DNA of 64,000 bases from Kingdonia uniflora (Eukaryota; Streptophyta; Magnoliopsida; Ranunculales; Circaeasteraceae): contig JACGCM010001659.1 in NCBI GenBank assembly GCA_014058105.1, positions 3,658,001 through 3,722,000 of the forward strand, given 5' to 3'. Below the pieces are notes generated by a model. The model had not been told where the DNA came from, ran no database searches, and worked only from the letters and a program-made list of their open reading frames with translations. Within the stretch, counting starts at the first letter, position 1, and each line of letters opens with the position of its first letter. Positions 44,901 to 56,899 of this stretch are shown here, piece after piece. A program made the position numbers and the translations under genes.

Positions 44901-45683
44901 TTGTTTGCTTGCCAACTTTGGAACTCCCCGAATCAGCTCTTTACTTGTAATCTTGGACAAATCATTGAAGTTTATATGTCCCAACCTTTGATGACATAAC
45001 TTCACATCATTCAGTTTTGCTTTGTTACATAGTATAACTTCTTGTAGAACAACATAGCAATTATCAGTGGTTCTAGCAACATGCATCACACGTTGTCTTT
45101 GAGAGTTCAAAACCTCACATCCACCTTTGGAAAATGTAACAGTATGATCTGTATCACATAGTTGACTGACACTCAGAAGATTCGCCTTCAGCCCCTTAAC
45201 CAAAAGAATATTGTCAATTACCGGAGTACCAAGTCCTTCGGCCTGTCCCCTTCCAACCACAGGGGATGTGCTTCCATCACCAAACGTAACATCACCTCCC
45301 TGAATACTCTCTGGGTGACACAATTTGGATTCATCACTAGTCATATGACGGGAATACCCACTATTCATATACCATTGAACTGACTTGAAAGTATTCAGGG
45401 CAGTTAGTGCAACATTACACCTTATCTGAGGTGCCAAATCCATCTTTCGTACCCAAATGCTCTGAAGAGTTCTTCGACCTGTAGTTTCCTGCGCAAACCA
45501 TCTAGATGCATTCTCACGTTTCATGTTAGTAGGCATTGCATTATAATTATATCGATATCCATCAAAAGGGCGAACATATGATTGATAAGGTCCAACAAAT
45601 CTACAGTACGATGCAATGTCTCTTTCTACCACATAGACTACAATAGTAAATTTGAGAGTAAGAAACCCTTTAGGCATGATCAT
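44900..45683 (-). pseudogene. copia protease and GAG-pre-integrase region (SIRE-type)
   Basis: On the minus strand, VQWYMNSGYSRHMT (about 45385-45340) is the protease active-site region with the usual DSGCS changed to NSGYS, so catalytic Asp is lost. GRGQAEGLGTPVIDNILLVK and GLKANLLSVSQLCDTDHTVT follow, then the pre-integrase VKLCHQRLGHINFNDLSKIT (about 45010-44950). Confidence 0.82.
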
Positions 45684-45953
45684 GTGTAGTGGATATCATG
45701 TTATGTTTAGGAAACGAGGTAGGAGCAGTTGCTTTCACAAACTTTGTGATTTGGGGAGTCTTGGCACTTGGAAGAGATTCCTCATATCCTAGACACCTTT
45801 TGTCATTGTCTGTCTTTCCCATACATACATTTTATCAATGTTCCTGGCCCCATGACATAACTTCTCAAGTTTCTGCTGAGATAAAACTACATCAAGCTTG
45901 GCCAAACGAAGTTCGTCCAAAGTTGATTTTATTTTCTCTTTCACATCATTAAC

Positions 45954-47360
45954 TTATTTTTCTAGAAAAACAACTTTGTCACTAAGGCATTGTTTCTCAT
46001 TCTCAAGTACCTCTATCTCGTGACTTGCACTCACAGTTTTGCTTTGAAGTTCGCATGTAAGTGTATCAACTTGGCCTTTCAAGACTTTGTTATGTTTACC
46101 TAGTTTCATACACTTAACGAGAGTTTGAGCATACAAGTCCTCAAGAGTCGGGTCATCAAACTCATCTTGTTCTTGATTACTCTGATTTTCATCAGAATTT
46201 TCAAGTTCAAAGACATCAAAATTAATATTGCCACAAGTAAGAAAATCAGGATAAACAATAAAATTTCTGTTATCAACTACTTGGGAATGAATCTCATTGT
46301 TATCATGTTCATCATCACTGTCATCCCAAGTGACACTGATATTCATAGCTTTATGATTAATGCCACATTTCTTACTAGGACAGCTATGGGCATAATGACC
46401 AAACTTATGGCATTTAAAGCATTCAACTTGATTAAGGTCAGTATCACTGTTGGTCTGCCAGTTATATGTCTTGACCCGATCATGAGGTCGCGGTTTATAG
46501 TTCATTGATTGCCTTTGTTTTTGTTCTTATTTTTGAAACTGTCGTTTCTTCAAGATTTTTTAAAACTGCTGACTAATAAGAGAAATTAATGAATCTATAT
46601 CCGAACCTTCATCATCATCTGAGATAAATGAGTGATCAACCTCTCTAGAACCCTTGGAAGAAGAGGAGTAAAATGAAGACTTGAAAGCAACACTCTTATT
46701 ATTTTTAGAGTTCTCCATCCTTATCTCAAGTTCAAACGTTTGCAATTTTCCAGCTAATGTATCAGGCTTTAATTTTTTTAGATCTTGAGCCTCCTCGATA
46801 GCATCGCGTCTGGACCTAAAGTTAGCAAACAATCTGAACATCATAATAAGAAGCTCCTAATGCGACACTAGTGTTTGAAATATCACTTAGCCTCGCATAG
46901 AATTCATCAAATAGTTCATTTTCACTCATTATGATATTCTCAAATTGTAAAGTTAGCATTTGTAGCTTACTTTCCTTAACTGTATCATCGCCCTCATGAG
47001 TTCGAACTAGAATGTCCCAAGCTTCTTTCGAAGTGGTACAAGCAGAGCGATGTTGAAACTCACTTTGGCTCACAGCCATAAAGATTGTATTGAGGCCTTT
47101 AGAATTATAGCCGGCGACATCCTTTTCATCATTTGTCCATTGATTCCTAGGTTTCCGGACCTCTATGGCATCTCCTGGTGCCCTTGCATCTCAGTAGGAT
47201 GCGACCAACCATCCTCAATGGCAATCCATACATCTTCTCCGATTGATTGTAAGAATGTAACCATTCGGACTTTCCAGTATGGGTAATCTTTGCCATCAAA
47301 GAGTGGAGGGCGATTTACAGGACCTCCAAACTTCTTAGAACTCATTATTCTCAAGCAAAC
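45954..47360 (-). pseudogene. copia gag (SIRE-type), broken, with CCHC knuckle
   Basis: It starts at 47354 (MRIMSSKKFGGPVNRPPLFD, then PYWKVRMVTFLQSIGEDVW). UBN2-type gag helices continue at 47079-46822 (ACTTSKEAWDILVRTHEGDD) and 46844-46560. The zinc knuckle CFKCHKFGHYAHSCPSKK (about 46423-46370) is intact, C-X2-C-X4-H-X4-C. A coiled-coil tail ends near 45954. At least three frame breaks. Confidence 0.83.
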
Positions 47361-47404
47361 TATTCGGGATCCACGCGTAGGTTGTTAAACCTCAAAGCGT
47401 GACC

Positions 47405-47416
47405 GCTCTGATACCA
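47405..47416 (-). promoter_or_regulatory. primer binding site for initiator tRNA-Met (SIRE-type)
   Basis: The minus strand reads TGGTATCAGAGC two bases inside the 5' LTR end. Sets element orientation and LTR border. Confidence 0.92.
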
Positions 47417-47418
47417 AT

Positions 47419-48456
47419 TGAAATTCCTAGACGCTCGAGACTAATCAATTTCGATTGTTTTAGGTCTAAATCGTTAGGTCCTAATTCCTCTGAATTAATG
47501 GCCTAAGATAAACTTAAATCAAGTTAATCTAATTATCTAATGTCAAACAAGTAGTTGGAAATTAAAGAAGCATGTTTCTCAGGAGAAAAACCCACAGGTC
47601 GCTGTCGAATCCCTGATAACTAAACAATCCACTATATGAAAAAGAACTATAATAATTTAATCACTTACAGACTCGATAAGCACCTCTCATGGTTATCTCT
47701 CTTCCAAGTAATCTTCTTGCAATCAATCCCGCGTTCTCGCATCGCCTCGCTTCAATCTCTCGTTGAAGCTCCAAGTCTTGAATCGCTCAAGTTCTTCAAT
47801 ACATGACTAGGGTTTCTTGATTAATAGATTGATTCAAGATTTGAGTGATTTGATTCTCTCTTGAATTGCTCAAAGAAGATCTCTTCACTATCAAAAGCAA
47901 GCCCTTAAAAATATAGGTTTTCAAGAAGTAAGCGAACAAAAAAAGGTAAGTATGTCTTAAATAGTGAAACAGAAAACACGGGATCTATTCGAATAAGAAC
48001 AATCCTATTCGAATAGGATCAAGCTGGAAATCACACTGAGGTGAGTTATTCGAATATAAAAGAATCCTATTCGAATAGAAAGAATCTTTCCAAGCTTTGA
48101 AATCACGCTGAGGTAAGTTATTCGAATAGACCAAAATCATATTCGAATAGAAGAAATCTTTCCAAGCTTGAAATCACGCTAAAGTAAGTTATTCGAATAG
48201 AAGAAATCTTTCCATCTCTATTCGAATAGAAGCTCTATTTTCTAAAGGAAGACATTCTTACAGTTTTTCATACTCTGTAAAAGGCATAGGCTTGACTTTT
48301 TAGAACAAAGAGTTAGAAACCCACTTACCTGTTCAGAGTCAGTCTGTCCAGCTGTAGTCGCTCCTCGTGCACTCACTGACGCCGGATAACCACGATAAAA
48401 TGCTGACGTCTACTCTAGACACTAAATGAAGCAAACTCTAAAAAATGGATGTTTCA
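47419..48456 (-). repeat. 5' LTR of the SIRE-type element
   Basis: Plus-strand ends TGAAATTCCTAG and GGATGTTTCA. Near-identical to 39823-40890 apart from point changes and indels. Carries the same ~70-bp tandem repeat (about 48019-48225) with CTATTCGAATAG palindromes. Confidence 0.92.
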
Positions 48457-48790
48457 AATCTGATTGGACTAGATGAAGATAGTAAGCGTGCAGAGTATGA
48501 TCACTTTTTTTTGTTGAGATGTGTTTCGTAGGTCGTTGTTGAGTGCCATGGTGTAGGAACTGACTGTTCAACAGCTCGTGTGTGACAAAATTGTTGAAGA
48601 AGACGCAAGGGCTGCAAGAGGAGAGATAATTTTGTTTGGGGAGGCGAACCATCCTAGCAAGATACCCAAAAAAATAAAAAGACAACATAACATTGATTTT
48701 GTTGAGAGAAAAACTAACCAAACCCAGGAAATTGTAGACATACCTAAGACAAAAACAGGAAATTGTAGACATAACATTGAGCATTAACTA
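48457..48790 (+). pseudogene. second copy of antisense-ORF region, right part after the copia insertion
   Basis: It continues the frame of 39689-39822 across the removed element (PLNL joined to IGLDEDSKRAEYDHFF). After a stop and frame change it reads LVCDKIVEEDARAARGEIIL, matching ITEEDVRINGGEL of the first copy at about 31930. Beyond about 48660 the match fades. The rest of the antisense gene (domain of 33010-34872) is not present in this copy. Confidence 0.6.
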
Positions 48791-49580
48791 AGGCCTCTGT
48801 GAAGCAATTCCCAACATATCCGAGTGCGCTTGGTCAAACCGTTTTCGGCGTATAGGGGCCCAGAAGGGCATCTAAACGATTACAGAACATGACTCACATT
48901 AAATGAGATGTGTAGGCAAGGTCCGACCTGATACCGGTTGCTCGATATGTGGTGGGATGATAAGACCCTAATATGTAAGTTAATTACCGTGTAGAGATTA
49001 TGATGCAAGAATCCACATCAGAATCCTTCCAAGAATCCATACTTTATTTTATTTATCTTCCACGAATTCCATATGAAGGGACGAAATAGCAATCCAACGA
49101 AAACCGAAGAAGTTGTATTGAATGTAAGGATTTCTATATTTTTAGGTTAATAGCTTGTTTCAGCATCTTTATATTAGATCATTACAGCCATAAAAGGAAA
49201 CAAAAAGGTATCTAATGAAACAAACCCTATGAGGCTTCTATTTTATGGATGTTTTATCAATTTTATTGAATGGCAGAAGAGACCCAACTCTCAGCCAACT
49301 CACCACCAAGCCTCGCCTTAATCACAGAGAATTGAAAGCATCAAGGAACTACACCATCACCTAGCCTTGAGGTTATGAGGTTAGCATGTCGGTAGCCAGC
49401 AAAGTCAAACTCCAATTATCAAGGCAATTACACAATATTACTATACATTATATATGTTGTTCTTTGTATCCATATGATAACCAAATGTACAAAGAAACAA
49501 CTGGCTAGTTTACATTATTCATGATTATCATAAAACTTAATCCATAGGTAACTTTCAATTCTTGAAAAGCTTACCATTAC
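48791..49580. other. no gene seen
   Basis: No ORF or known repeat recognised between the antisense-ORF remnant and the ABCG3-like exons. Downstream exons expected for the transporter are not found here. Confidence 0.4.
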
Positions 49581-51975
49581 CGAGGACAAGGAATGCCCAA
49601 GATTGGAAAATATTGTACCAATACAGAGCGAGAGAAACATATAAAGAATCAAGCGAAGCCAAAAATATTTCCACTCCCTTGACATAATTAATAATGACCT
49701 CCATGTCAAAACTGCAATTTGGGTAGAAATACTGGCTTTTCCTTTGCTTTTGAGAAGTGGACCTTCCTATAAATATGAGATAGTGAAATCCAGATCAAAA
49801 GGTATGAAACCAGACATATAAGCTGTGTTTGGTTCGTAGAAAAATAAGGAAAACCTAGTAAACCAATTCATTGTCTTTAATTTTTGAGAAAATCAAGGAA
49901 AAAGACAACCATTTTCTGCCATTCGGGCATTTCTCTGAAAATGCTGGAGTAAATAACTTCCTTTCAGAACTTTGAAGTATATTTTTCCTTTCCTCTTTTT
50001 TCCGAAATTACTTCTCAAGAGACCTTTCTTCCATAAAATATATATGGTCCAGGAAAAATATGTATCAAAAAACTTGTATTTCAGAAGAAAAAAAAATCCA
50101 TTCTAAATTATTTCCCGCTGTTAAAAGCTCAAGATATAGACATAATTTAGAGTGAAATATTTAAGAAGAAAATTTAAGAAAGAATAACTGGATGTGAAGA
50201 ATCAACAAAAAGAAATTCTAGAGTATCAAGATAAAAAGTGTGAGATTTCTAGAAGAGAAAAAATAGAGGGAGAAATTGGTTGAAAGAATCTAGAGAGGAT
50301 TCGAATTGTTAGAAACTAGAGAGAAAACATATGAAGGGGCAAACGTTGATTGAGAATATATAGATAGAAAAATTGAAAAGTAAAGAAAACGGATTGTTAT
50401 ATTTTAGAGACAACCATTAGGAAATGACTAAATAGAGACTAGAGATTTTTATTTTTTTTCTTGGAAAAATCTAGAGTGAGAAAATGTGAAGTTAAGGAGA
50501 ATTGAGAGAAAAATTGGATTCAGAGAATTTAAAGAGAGAAATTTAAAAAGGCTCAAACTTAAGAAATCTAGAGAGATATAAACTTCTTACTTAGGGCAAA
50601 CCACATTCTTTAGACATTATCCTTCAATTCCCAAGTCCGACCAAATAAAGAAAGTGATATTCCTGATTTTTCACCACTTTCATGGAAAATAGTTTTCTTC
50701 TTTCCTTTGTTTTTCTGTGAATCAAACAAAGGAAAAAAGCATAATTGTATGTGTGAGTGACAATTGGCTTAAACAAGCTTGTACATCTATTTCATTTTCA
50801 ATTAATCATACAGAAATCAATCATGGTTTGGACACTTTGGAAGCAAGCATAGCAAATAACAACTGCAGTTTATTTCAGGGAAAAAAACTTAAAGGTGGTT
50901 ATAATTCTATCTTGCTTGTTAGTTTCAATATCATAGACTCTACTGCAGCAGCATCACTAGATGATTTGAATGTTGCTTCAAGTGTGCGTATTGCAACAGC
51001 AGTATCCATATTTACCGACGAGAAATCACCATGGTCATCCTGTCAAAAAACAATATGGTTTTTCTTTATCATGTAGAAAAGCAAAATCTTTCGAGATACC
51101 AAAAATGCCAGAAACTGAACAAAAATGGCTCCGTTAATTCTATTTTTAGTTGAAATTAGCTATAGGCCCTCGACTCGAACTTGAATTTTCAAAATCAGTT
51201 TACCTGCCAATTTTTACACATGGATATGATCCTGTCAAAATCTGTATTTATCGCACGAAGAACATGATCAGATGGACTTTGCATAATTGGGAAAGGAAAT
51301 TCAGCATTTGAAAAGTGCTACATCAAAAAAAGAAATGGTATCAAGTTTATTTCCTCCAACAATATTATTAAGGAATTAAACAAATAAGCCTCAAAAAATT
51401 TCAAGAAAGAGAAATATATCAGATCCTTAGGAATAAACCTGCAGACAAGCCAATGTTTCCCCAAAAAACAAGGTATTTCCATTTGAAAGCAGGCAAATTC
51501 TATCAAATAGACCAAATACTTCAGTGCTGCTCTGGTACATTGTGAAAATAATAGTGCATCCTGTGCTCGCCAGTTTCTTTAAGGTAACCATCATCAGAAG
51601 TGCCGAGACACTGAACACAGCAAAAGGAGTTGTTAAACTAAACAGGATTACACATCAATATATTTAAATCAGATTCATTTTAGGTAAGAAGGTGATATAG
51701 AGGTTCATCTATAAATAAGATATGCGGCCTCATCACAAGTTCCCTGGCAATGCTAACACGCCTTCTCTCACCACTGCGGAGACCCTTCATTTAACAATGG
51801 CCACCAATCAGTTTGTTTGCGTAGTCACCCAAGGACATAGTATGGATAGCATCCATCCACAACCAAACTCTTCTTTTGGGAAAAGAACCCAGGAAGTTGT
51901 AGAAGTGCTGAATAATATAGCATCTCTCGAACAGTGAGGGGTCCAATCAGTGTAGTTTAGTTTCCCTCCCAAGTA
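49581..51975 (-). pseudogene. ABCG3: ABCG3-like (WBC) half-size ABC transporter, decayed partial gene
   Basis: Minus-strand exons read the late nucleotide-binding domain (about 51975-51685: PLTVREMLYYSALLQLPGFF, signature-side GERRRVSIARELVMRPHILF, Walker B with IDEPLYHL), then 51610-51439 (VSALLMMVTLKKLASTGCTI to LFFGETLACLQ), 51317-51204 (HFSNAEFPFPIMQSPSDH), 51039-about 50912 (DDHGDFSSVNMDTAVAIRTL) and 49711-49581 (LTWRSLLIMSREWKYFWLRL, first membrane helix). Most acceptors and donors are canonical. Decay: insertion near 51965, frameshift near 51857, a stop TAA at 51793-51791, and donor sites missing after IDEPLYHL and after 50912. Walker A and most membrane exons are absent. ABCG proteins export lipids or hormones at membranes. 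The assignment to ABCG3 rests on the long identical motifs. Confidence 0.78.
49825..50731. mobile_element. MITE-like element with ~30-bp inverted ends in ABCG3-like intron
   Basis: Left end GTGTTTGGTTCGTAGAAAAA and the reverse complement of the right end (CTTTGTTTGATTCACAGAAA) align over about 30 bp. The interior is purine-rich and non-coding with repeated AGAGAGAAA phrases. It lies in the intron between the 51039-50912 and 49711-49581 exons. The TIR type resembles hAT-related MITEs, but no 8-bp target copy was confirmed. Confidence 0.5.
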
Positions 51976-53094
51976 AAAACATTTACTGTGAGCATTTATA
52001 ACCAAATTGAAGCCTATTAGTAAGCCTAGTACCTCTAACATTGGAGTTGGGCGTAATTTGGAAGACTACAACCGTAGCTTTATCAATCCGTACCTGAGTC
52101 CAACATAACCAAATAGACCTTTTTTTCAATCGAGACAGCAAAGCTTTTTCCAATGAAGCTCGGAGGTTCAAGGGAAAATCGGACATTATTGAAACTCAAA
52201 ATAGAACTTCACCTACTGCTTATAAAATGCTGCTATCCATTTTGCTAAACCGATTGGTCTGAAAATTAACCCAAAGGGTTTAGGCCCGATCAGAGGCCCC
52301 ATCTAATATCATACTTCATTATGTCATTGAGTAGGTGGACTATTCAATATAAGTGTCTCAAAGATTATTTCTCACCATCTTTTACAGTGTAACGATGAAA
52401 GATGAGATTTTGACCATAAATCCCGATGAAACATGATAGACAAACTCGCCATTCAAGGTTTTTCCTTGCTTTACCAGTGTCTTTCCCAAGATTATCCTTG
52501 AGCCCTGCAAATATTGGTCCCTCTCTTAAATATCAAGAGCATATTCGATGTACGAGAATAATTTCCTGGAATAAAATTAATAACACTATTTTAAATAGTG
52601 GTCATATTATATATATATGGTAGAGAAGAGTAATAAATAAATATTTTATGTGCTTTAGAAACTTTTTAGGCATTTTATTGATAAAACTCTCTCTACTTTG
52701 GTGAATAATTTACCTATCTTATGAACTCAATAGACTTCAGGGTCGGACCACTTGTCAGCTAAACATCTAATACCCTTCATATTCGTAGCAAATATGGTCA
52801 TTTGGCTAGAATATACAAACCTTATAAAACTTTAGGGATTAGAACACCATAGTTGTTAGAATAAGAAATGCACACATCTAGTGATTTTGAATAACATGAT
52901 TAAGATCATCATTTTATGGGGTAAAGTTGAGATTTAATTATTAGAATTTTTTTTCATGAGTATTAAAATATGAATAATGTTCAACTATAATATGATTATG
53001 AATAATTTATTGTCTGTTATTCTAAGTACTATGATCTATCTATAATGCATTTGAAATATTTATCAAGAAATGTTTATCCTTCGTCATCATATTC
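51976..53094. other. no gene seen
   Basis: Upstream exons of the transporter (Walker A region) are not recognised. 52200-53090 is AT-rich and without coding signal. The 5' LTR of the following copia element is not evident. Confidence 0.4.
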
Positions 53095-53780
53095 AGGATG
53101 ACCTGAAGACGGAATACCTCAACAAGGTTGAGCCAGTTGACTTATGTGCAAGCTTAAAAGGGCGTTATGGTCAGCAAAAGAATATTATGCTCCCAAAAGT
53201 GACACACCAATAGAACAATCTTCGGTTCCAAGATTTTAGGACCGTCGCTGATTATAACTCCGCAGTCCACAAAATCACTTCTACACTTGAGCTGTGTGAG
53301 AAGAAAGTCATTGATGCTGAAATGGTAGAGAAGATTTTATCTACTTCCATTCTAGCAATATTGCGCTTCAAAGGAATATTCGCGAGAAAACATTACGACT
53401 CACGAAGTTTTGATTCAAGCACTGCTCCTCTCCGAGCAGAATGAAGAACTTCTAATGAAGAATCACGAAATGCGGCTTTCTGGGAGTGTGTCGTTGCCCG
53501 AATCATATAATGTTCAATTTCGGGGAAACAACTATGGTCTTCAGAGACGCAAATATGGAAAAGGCAAAAGAGGATGCAAGGGAAACAAAAAGGGCGAGAA
53601 CCAGAAACCCAATCACCCTAAGAAAGGTAAAGGATTTAAGAAATTCGGCAAACTAGGAAATAGGAAGAAGGAAAAAAGCTAGATCAGGGATCTTCTTGCT
53701 TTAACTATGGTGGCACAGAACACTGGGCACGGGATTGCCAGTCACCAAGGGTGGCCAGAGATAACAGAGTCTAGACTCAC
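53095..53780 (+). pseudogene. copia gag of third element, broken
   Basis: LKTEYLNKVEPVDLCASLKG near 53103, GRYGQQKNIMLPKV, then DYNSAVHKITSTLELCEKKV (about 53248), and MIQALLLSEQNEELLMKNHE in 53410-53682 with a very basic Lys/Gly tail. The knuckle at about 53688-53740 reads CFNYGGTEHWARDCQS, with the second Cys replaced by Tyr. Start not determined because the 5' end is missing. Confidence 0.78.
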
Positions 53781-54149
53781 CACGCAGTTATTGGCACTAA
53801 CCCCACCCCTATGGAGTTTGTAGTGTAAGACTTCTTCGGCGATACTAATACCAACATGGATCAACATACGTAGTAATCAGTAACGATATCTCAGTAGATG
53901 TGTGATGTCACAGTAGAGAACAATAGTAGTTTTTTTCTTGCAAAGACCTGATTTAACTTTTTGTTAGTATTCTTTTTGATTATGTTAGGAACATATCATT
54001 TATGTTTAAAATAAAGTGTTCGTGGCACACACTCAGTATCAATCTATGAGATTTTAATTTTGTTCTAAATTGTGATTATTTAAATTATTGCTTGGGATAG
54101 TAGTTAATTTGTAGTGTAAGTAGTTTTTAATCTACTATATATATAGGTA

Positions 54150-54480
54150 ACCCATGGATCTTTCTGCCCATAGGGCACTAATTGATAATAGGACGAGTTG
54201 GGACACATGTTTAGTTGACAGTGGTACCACGCACTCGATCCTTTGAGATAAACGGTATTTCTCAAACTTGACCGCGTATGTCGGGGACATTTAAACTGTT
54301 ACTGGGTCAGCTAGTATCATAGAGGGCCCGGGGAGCGCCACGCTATTACTCCCTAACGGTATGATGTTGAATATCATGATCGCATTGTTTACTAGTAAAT
54401 CTCCTGAGAATTTACTAAGTTTTAGGGACATACATAATAATGGTTATCAAGTAAAAACGGTAGGAAATGATGAGAAGCAA
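54150..54480 (+). pseudogene. copia protease of third element, broken
   Basis: TCLVDSGTTHSIL at about 54206-54245 has the DSGTT active-site motif. It is interrupted by TGA (54245) and TAA (54291), then continues SASIIEGPGSATLLLPNGMM. Confidence 0.72.
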
Positions 54481-54559
54481 ATTCTATGCATCACCTATTC
54501 GCCTAACGGTCAAAAACTTATATTGGAATGACGTCCAATGTATTCCTCAGGGATTTATT

Positions 54560-55330
54560 CTACTGCCTTCATGCATGTCGAAGCATATGCAATCACTATT
54601 TTTTCTCCATTACAAGAGAAAAGGTTTAGGATTTGGTATGACCGTTTTGGACATCCTGGACGACGAATGATGAGGAAAATTATCAGTAGTATCACTGGAT
54701 ATTCACTCGCGGGAGAAAAGATCCGAATTTTGCAAGATTGCCCGTATAACGTCTGCTCTTAGGGAAAACTTATAGTCCAACCTAGTAAGACCAAGGTGGA
54801 GTTTGAGTCTCCAGCCTTTATGCAATGTATCCATGGAAACATGTGGACCTATCCATCTACATAGTGGTCCGTTAAAATACTATATGGTCTTAATTGACGC
54901 ATTTGCGAGATGGTCAGACGTTTGCCTATTATCATCTATAAATATGACGTTTCCACGGTTGCTTTCCCAGATTATTCGATTGCGGGCTTATTTCCCGGAT
55001 CAACTGATCAAATCTATGAGATTTGACGGTGCTGACGAGTTTACCGCAAAGGCTTTTGTTGATTATTCTACTGCTAATGGGATAGATGTCGAGCATCCAG
55101 TACCCCATGTCCATACCCAAAATGGGATGGTACAAAATCTAATCAAGCGATTACAGTTAATCGCTAGGCCACTATTATTACGATCTCAACTTCCGGCCAT
55201 TGCGTGGGGCTATGCAATTCTGCATGTTGCCGCCCTAATTAGAATTCGTCCAGCAGTAAATAATCAATATTTCCCATTGCAACTAGTAATTGGGTCAGAG
55301 CCTGGTGTTGCCCATCTATAAACATGTGAA
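54560..55330 (+). pseudogene. copia integrase of third element, catalytic residues lost
   Basis: GAG-pre-integrase sequence (FRIWYDRFGHPGRRMMRKI, 54625) precedes the core: METCGPIHLHSGPLKYYMVL (usual DICGPIH), IDAFARWSDVCLL, MRFDGADEFTAKAFVDY and HTQNGMVQNLIKRLQLIARP (usual NGLAE). The first Asp reads Glu-Thr context and the catalytic Glu is Gln. Continuous ORF 54803-55321. Confidence 0.8.
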
Positions 55331-56800
55331 TGTTCCATATAGGTGCCAATTGAACCACCACAATATACGAAGATGAGACCCCAACGTCGACTCGGTATCT
55401 ATGTCGGTTACGATTCCCCATCTATCATTCAATACTTGGAACCCACTACCGGTGATGTATTTACTGTGAGATTCACAAATTGTTACTTTGATGAGACGAT
55501 ATTCTCAACATTGAGGGGAGATATGACAGTCAGTGCTGATGATGTTTTCAAGATTAGTTGGAAAACACCATCATTGTCTCATCTAGATTCCCTAACCAAC
55601 CACGGTGACAAGGAAGTACAGTGGATTCTATACTTACAACAGATCGCTAATGAATTTCCAGATGTATTCAGCGATGCTGCCAAAGTAACCAAGGCGCATG
55701 TATCTACAAGTAATGCACCTGCACGACTGGATGTTCAAGGAACTGGTATGCAACAAATGAATCCAAGCCGCTGCAATGAAGGACGTTGAGCCGAGGGCTA
55801 AGAAATAACGTACGGGAAAGGAAAAGACTATTGGTGTAGTCGGTTCATCGAGGATGGAACCTCTCATTGATAGGGCTATAGTAGCTACGTATCCACATGA
55901 AAGATTAGGGGACAAGCCCGAAGTGGCACATGTACTTGATAATCGAGATATCTCAATTAACTTTATTTCTAATGGTATTACTTTCGTTGCTGCGCTCACC
56001 ATCGAGGATGATGATCCAGAACCACTCACTGTAGACGAATGTAAAAGACGTACAGATTGGCCAGAGTGGGAAACTGCGATCAATACAGAGCTCATCTCAC
56101 TAGCTAAACTCGAAGTGTTTGGACCAATAGTCCCTAGACAAAATGCCATCAAGCCTGTCGGTTATAAATGGGTATTCGTACGGAAGCGTAATGAACTTGG
56201 AAATATAGTCAGGTATAAAGCAAGACTAGTTTCCCAGGGTTTTTCTCAAAGACCTGACATCGATTACGATAAAACCTATCAGTCATGGAGGTTATAACGT
56301 TCCGTTACTTGATCAGTCAGTCAGTCATCGAGAACGATCTTGACATGCGTCTTATAGATGTAGTTACTACGTATCTATATGGGAAATTATATATGGAGAT
56401 CTACATGAAGCTACCAGAAGGGTTTAAGCTTCCGGAAGCGACAATGCCAAGTATACGGGGGTGCCTATGCAATAAAATTGGATAAGTCATTGTATGGTCT
56501 AAAACAATCAGGGCTCATGTAACACAACAGGCTGACTGAATATTTGAAAGCCGAAGGTTTTGCAAATAGCCTTGTTTGCCCATGTATTTTCATCAAGAAA
56601 ATGAATACTGGTTTCGCCATCATTCCAGTATATGTAGACGATTTGAATATCATTGGAACTCCGGGGGAGATCGTGAAAGCCGCTGAATACCTTGGGAAGG
56701 AATTTGAAATGAAAGACCTTGGGAAGACCAAATTTTGTCACAGTTTGCAGATCGATCATCTTGGTCTGGCATAATCGTACATCAGGCGACATATACCGAA
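55331..56800 (+). pseudogene. copia integrase C-terminus and reverse transcriptase of third element
   Basis: 55343-55789 continues the integrase tail (PQRRLGIYVGYDSPSIIQYL, VRFTNCYFDETIF). RT begins near 56050 (RRTDWPEWETAINTELISLA, KWVFVRKRNELGNIVRYKAR, LVSQGFSQRPDIDYDKTY). It shifts frame near 56285 (DLDMRLIDVVTTYLYGKLYM) and again near 56470, with YVDDLNIIGTPGE at about 56630 intact. Several frame breaks. Confidence 0.82.
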
Positions 56801-56899
56801 AGAATCATAAAATGTTTCGGTATGGATATGGCACACAGTAGCAAAACGCCTATGCATGTTCGCTCATTAGATATGAACAAGGCCATCTATCGTCCTTCA

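Larger units (their letters stand above)
39823..48456 (-). mobile_element. complete SIRE-type Ty1/copia element, minus strand, 8.6 kb
   Basis: Two LTRs (39823-40890 and 47419-48456) in direct orientation, flanked by perfect AATCT copies at 39818-39822 and 48457-48461. On the minus strand it has an initiator tRNA-Met primer site, gag with CCHC knuckle, protease, integrase, RT, an extra ORF after pol and repeated polypurine tracts. LTRs of about 1 kb, an env-like ORF and multiple polypurine tracts are features of the SIRE/Maximus lineage. In the first ~150 bp the LTRs differ at seven sites, so the insertion is not recent. It is broken in gag, protease and pol. Confidence 0.92.

Noticed and set aside
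51983..52186. 67-codon minus-strand open stretch as an upstream ABCG3 exon
   Set aside because: The sequence does not match the Walker A region expected there, and splice sites do not fit.
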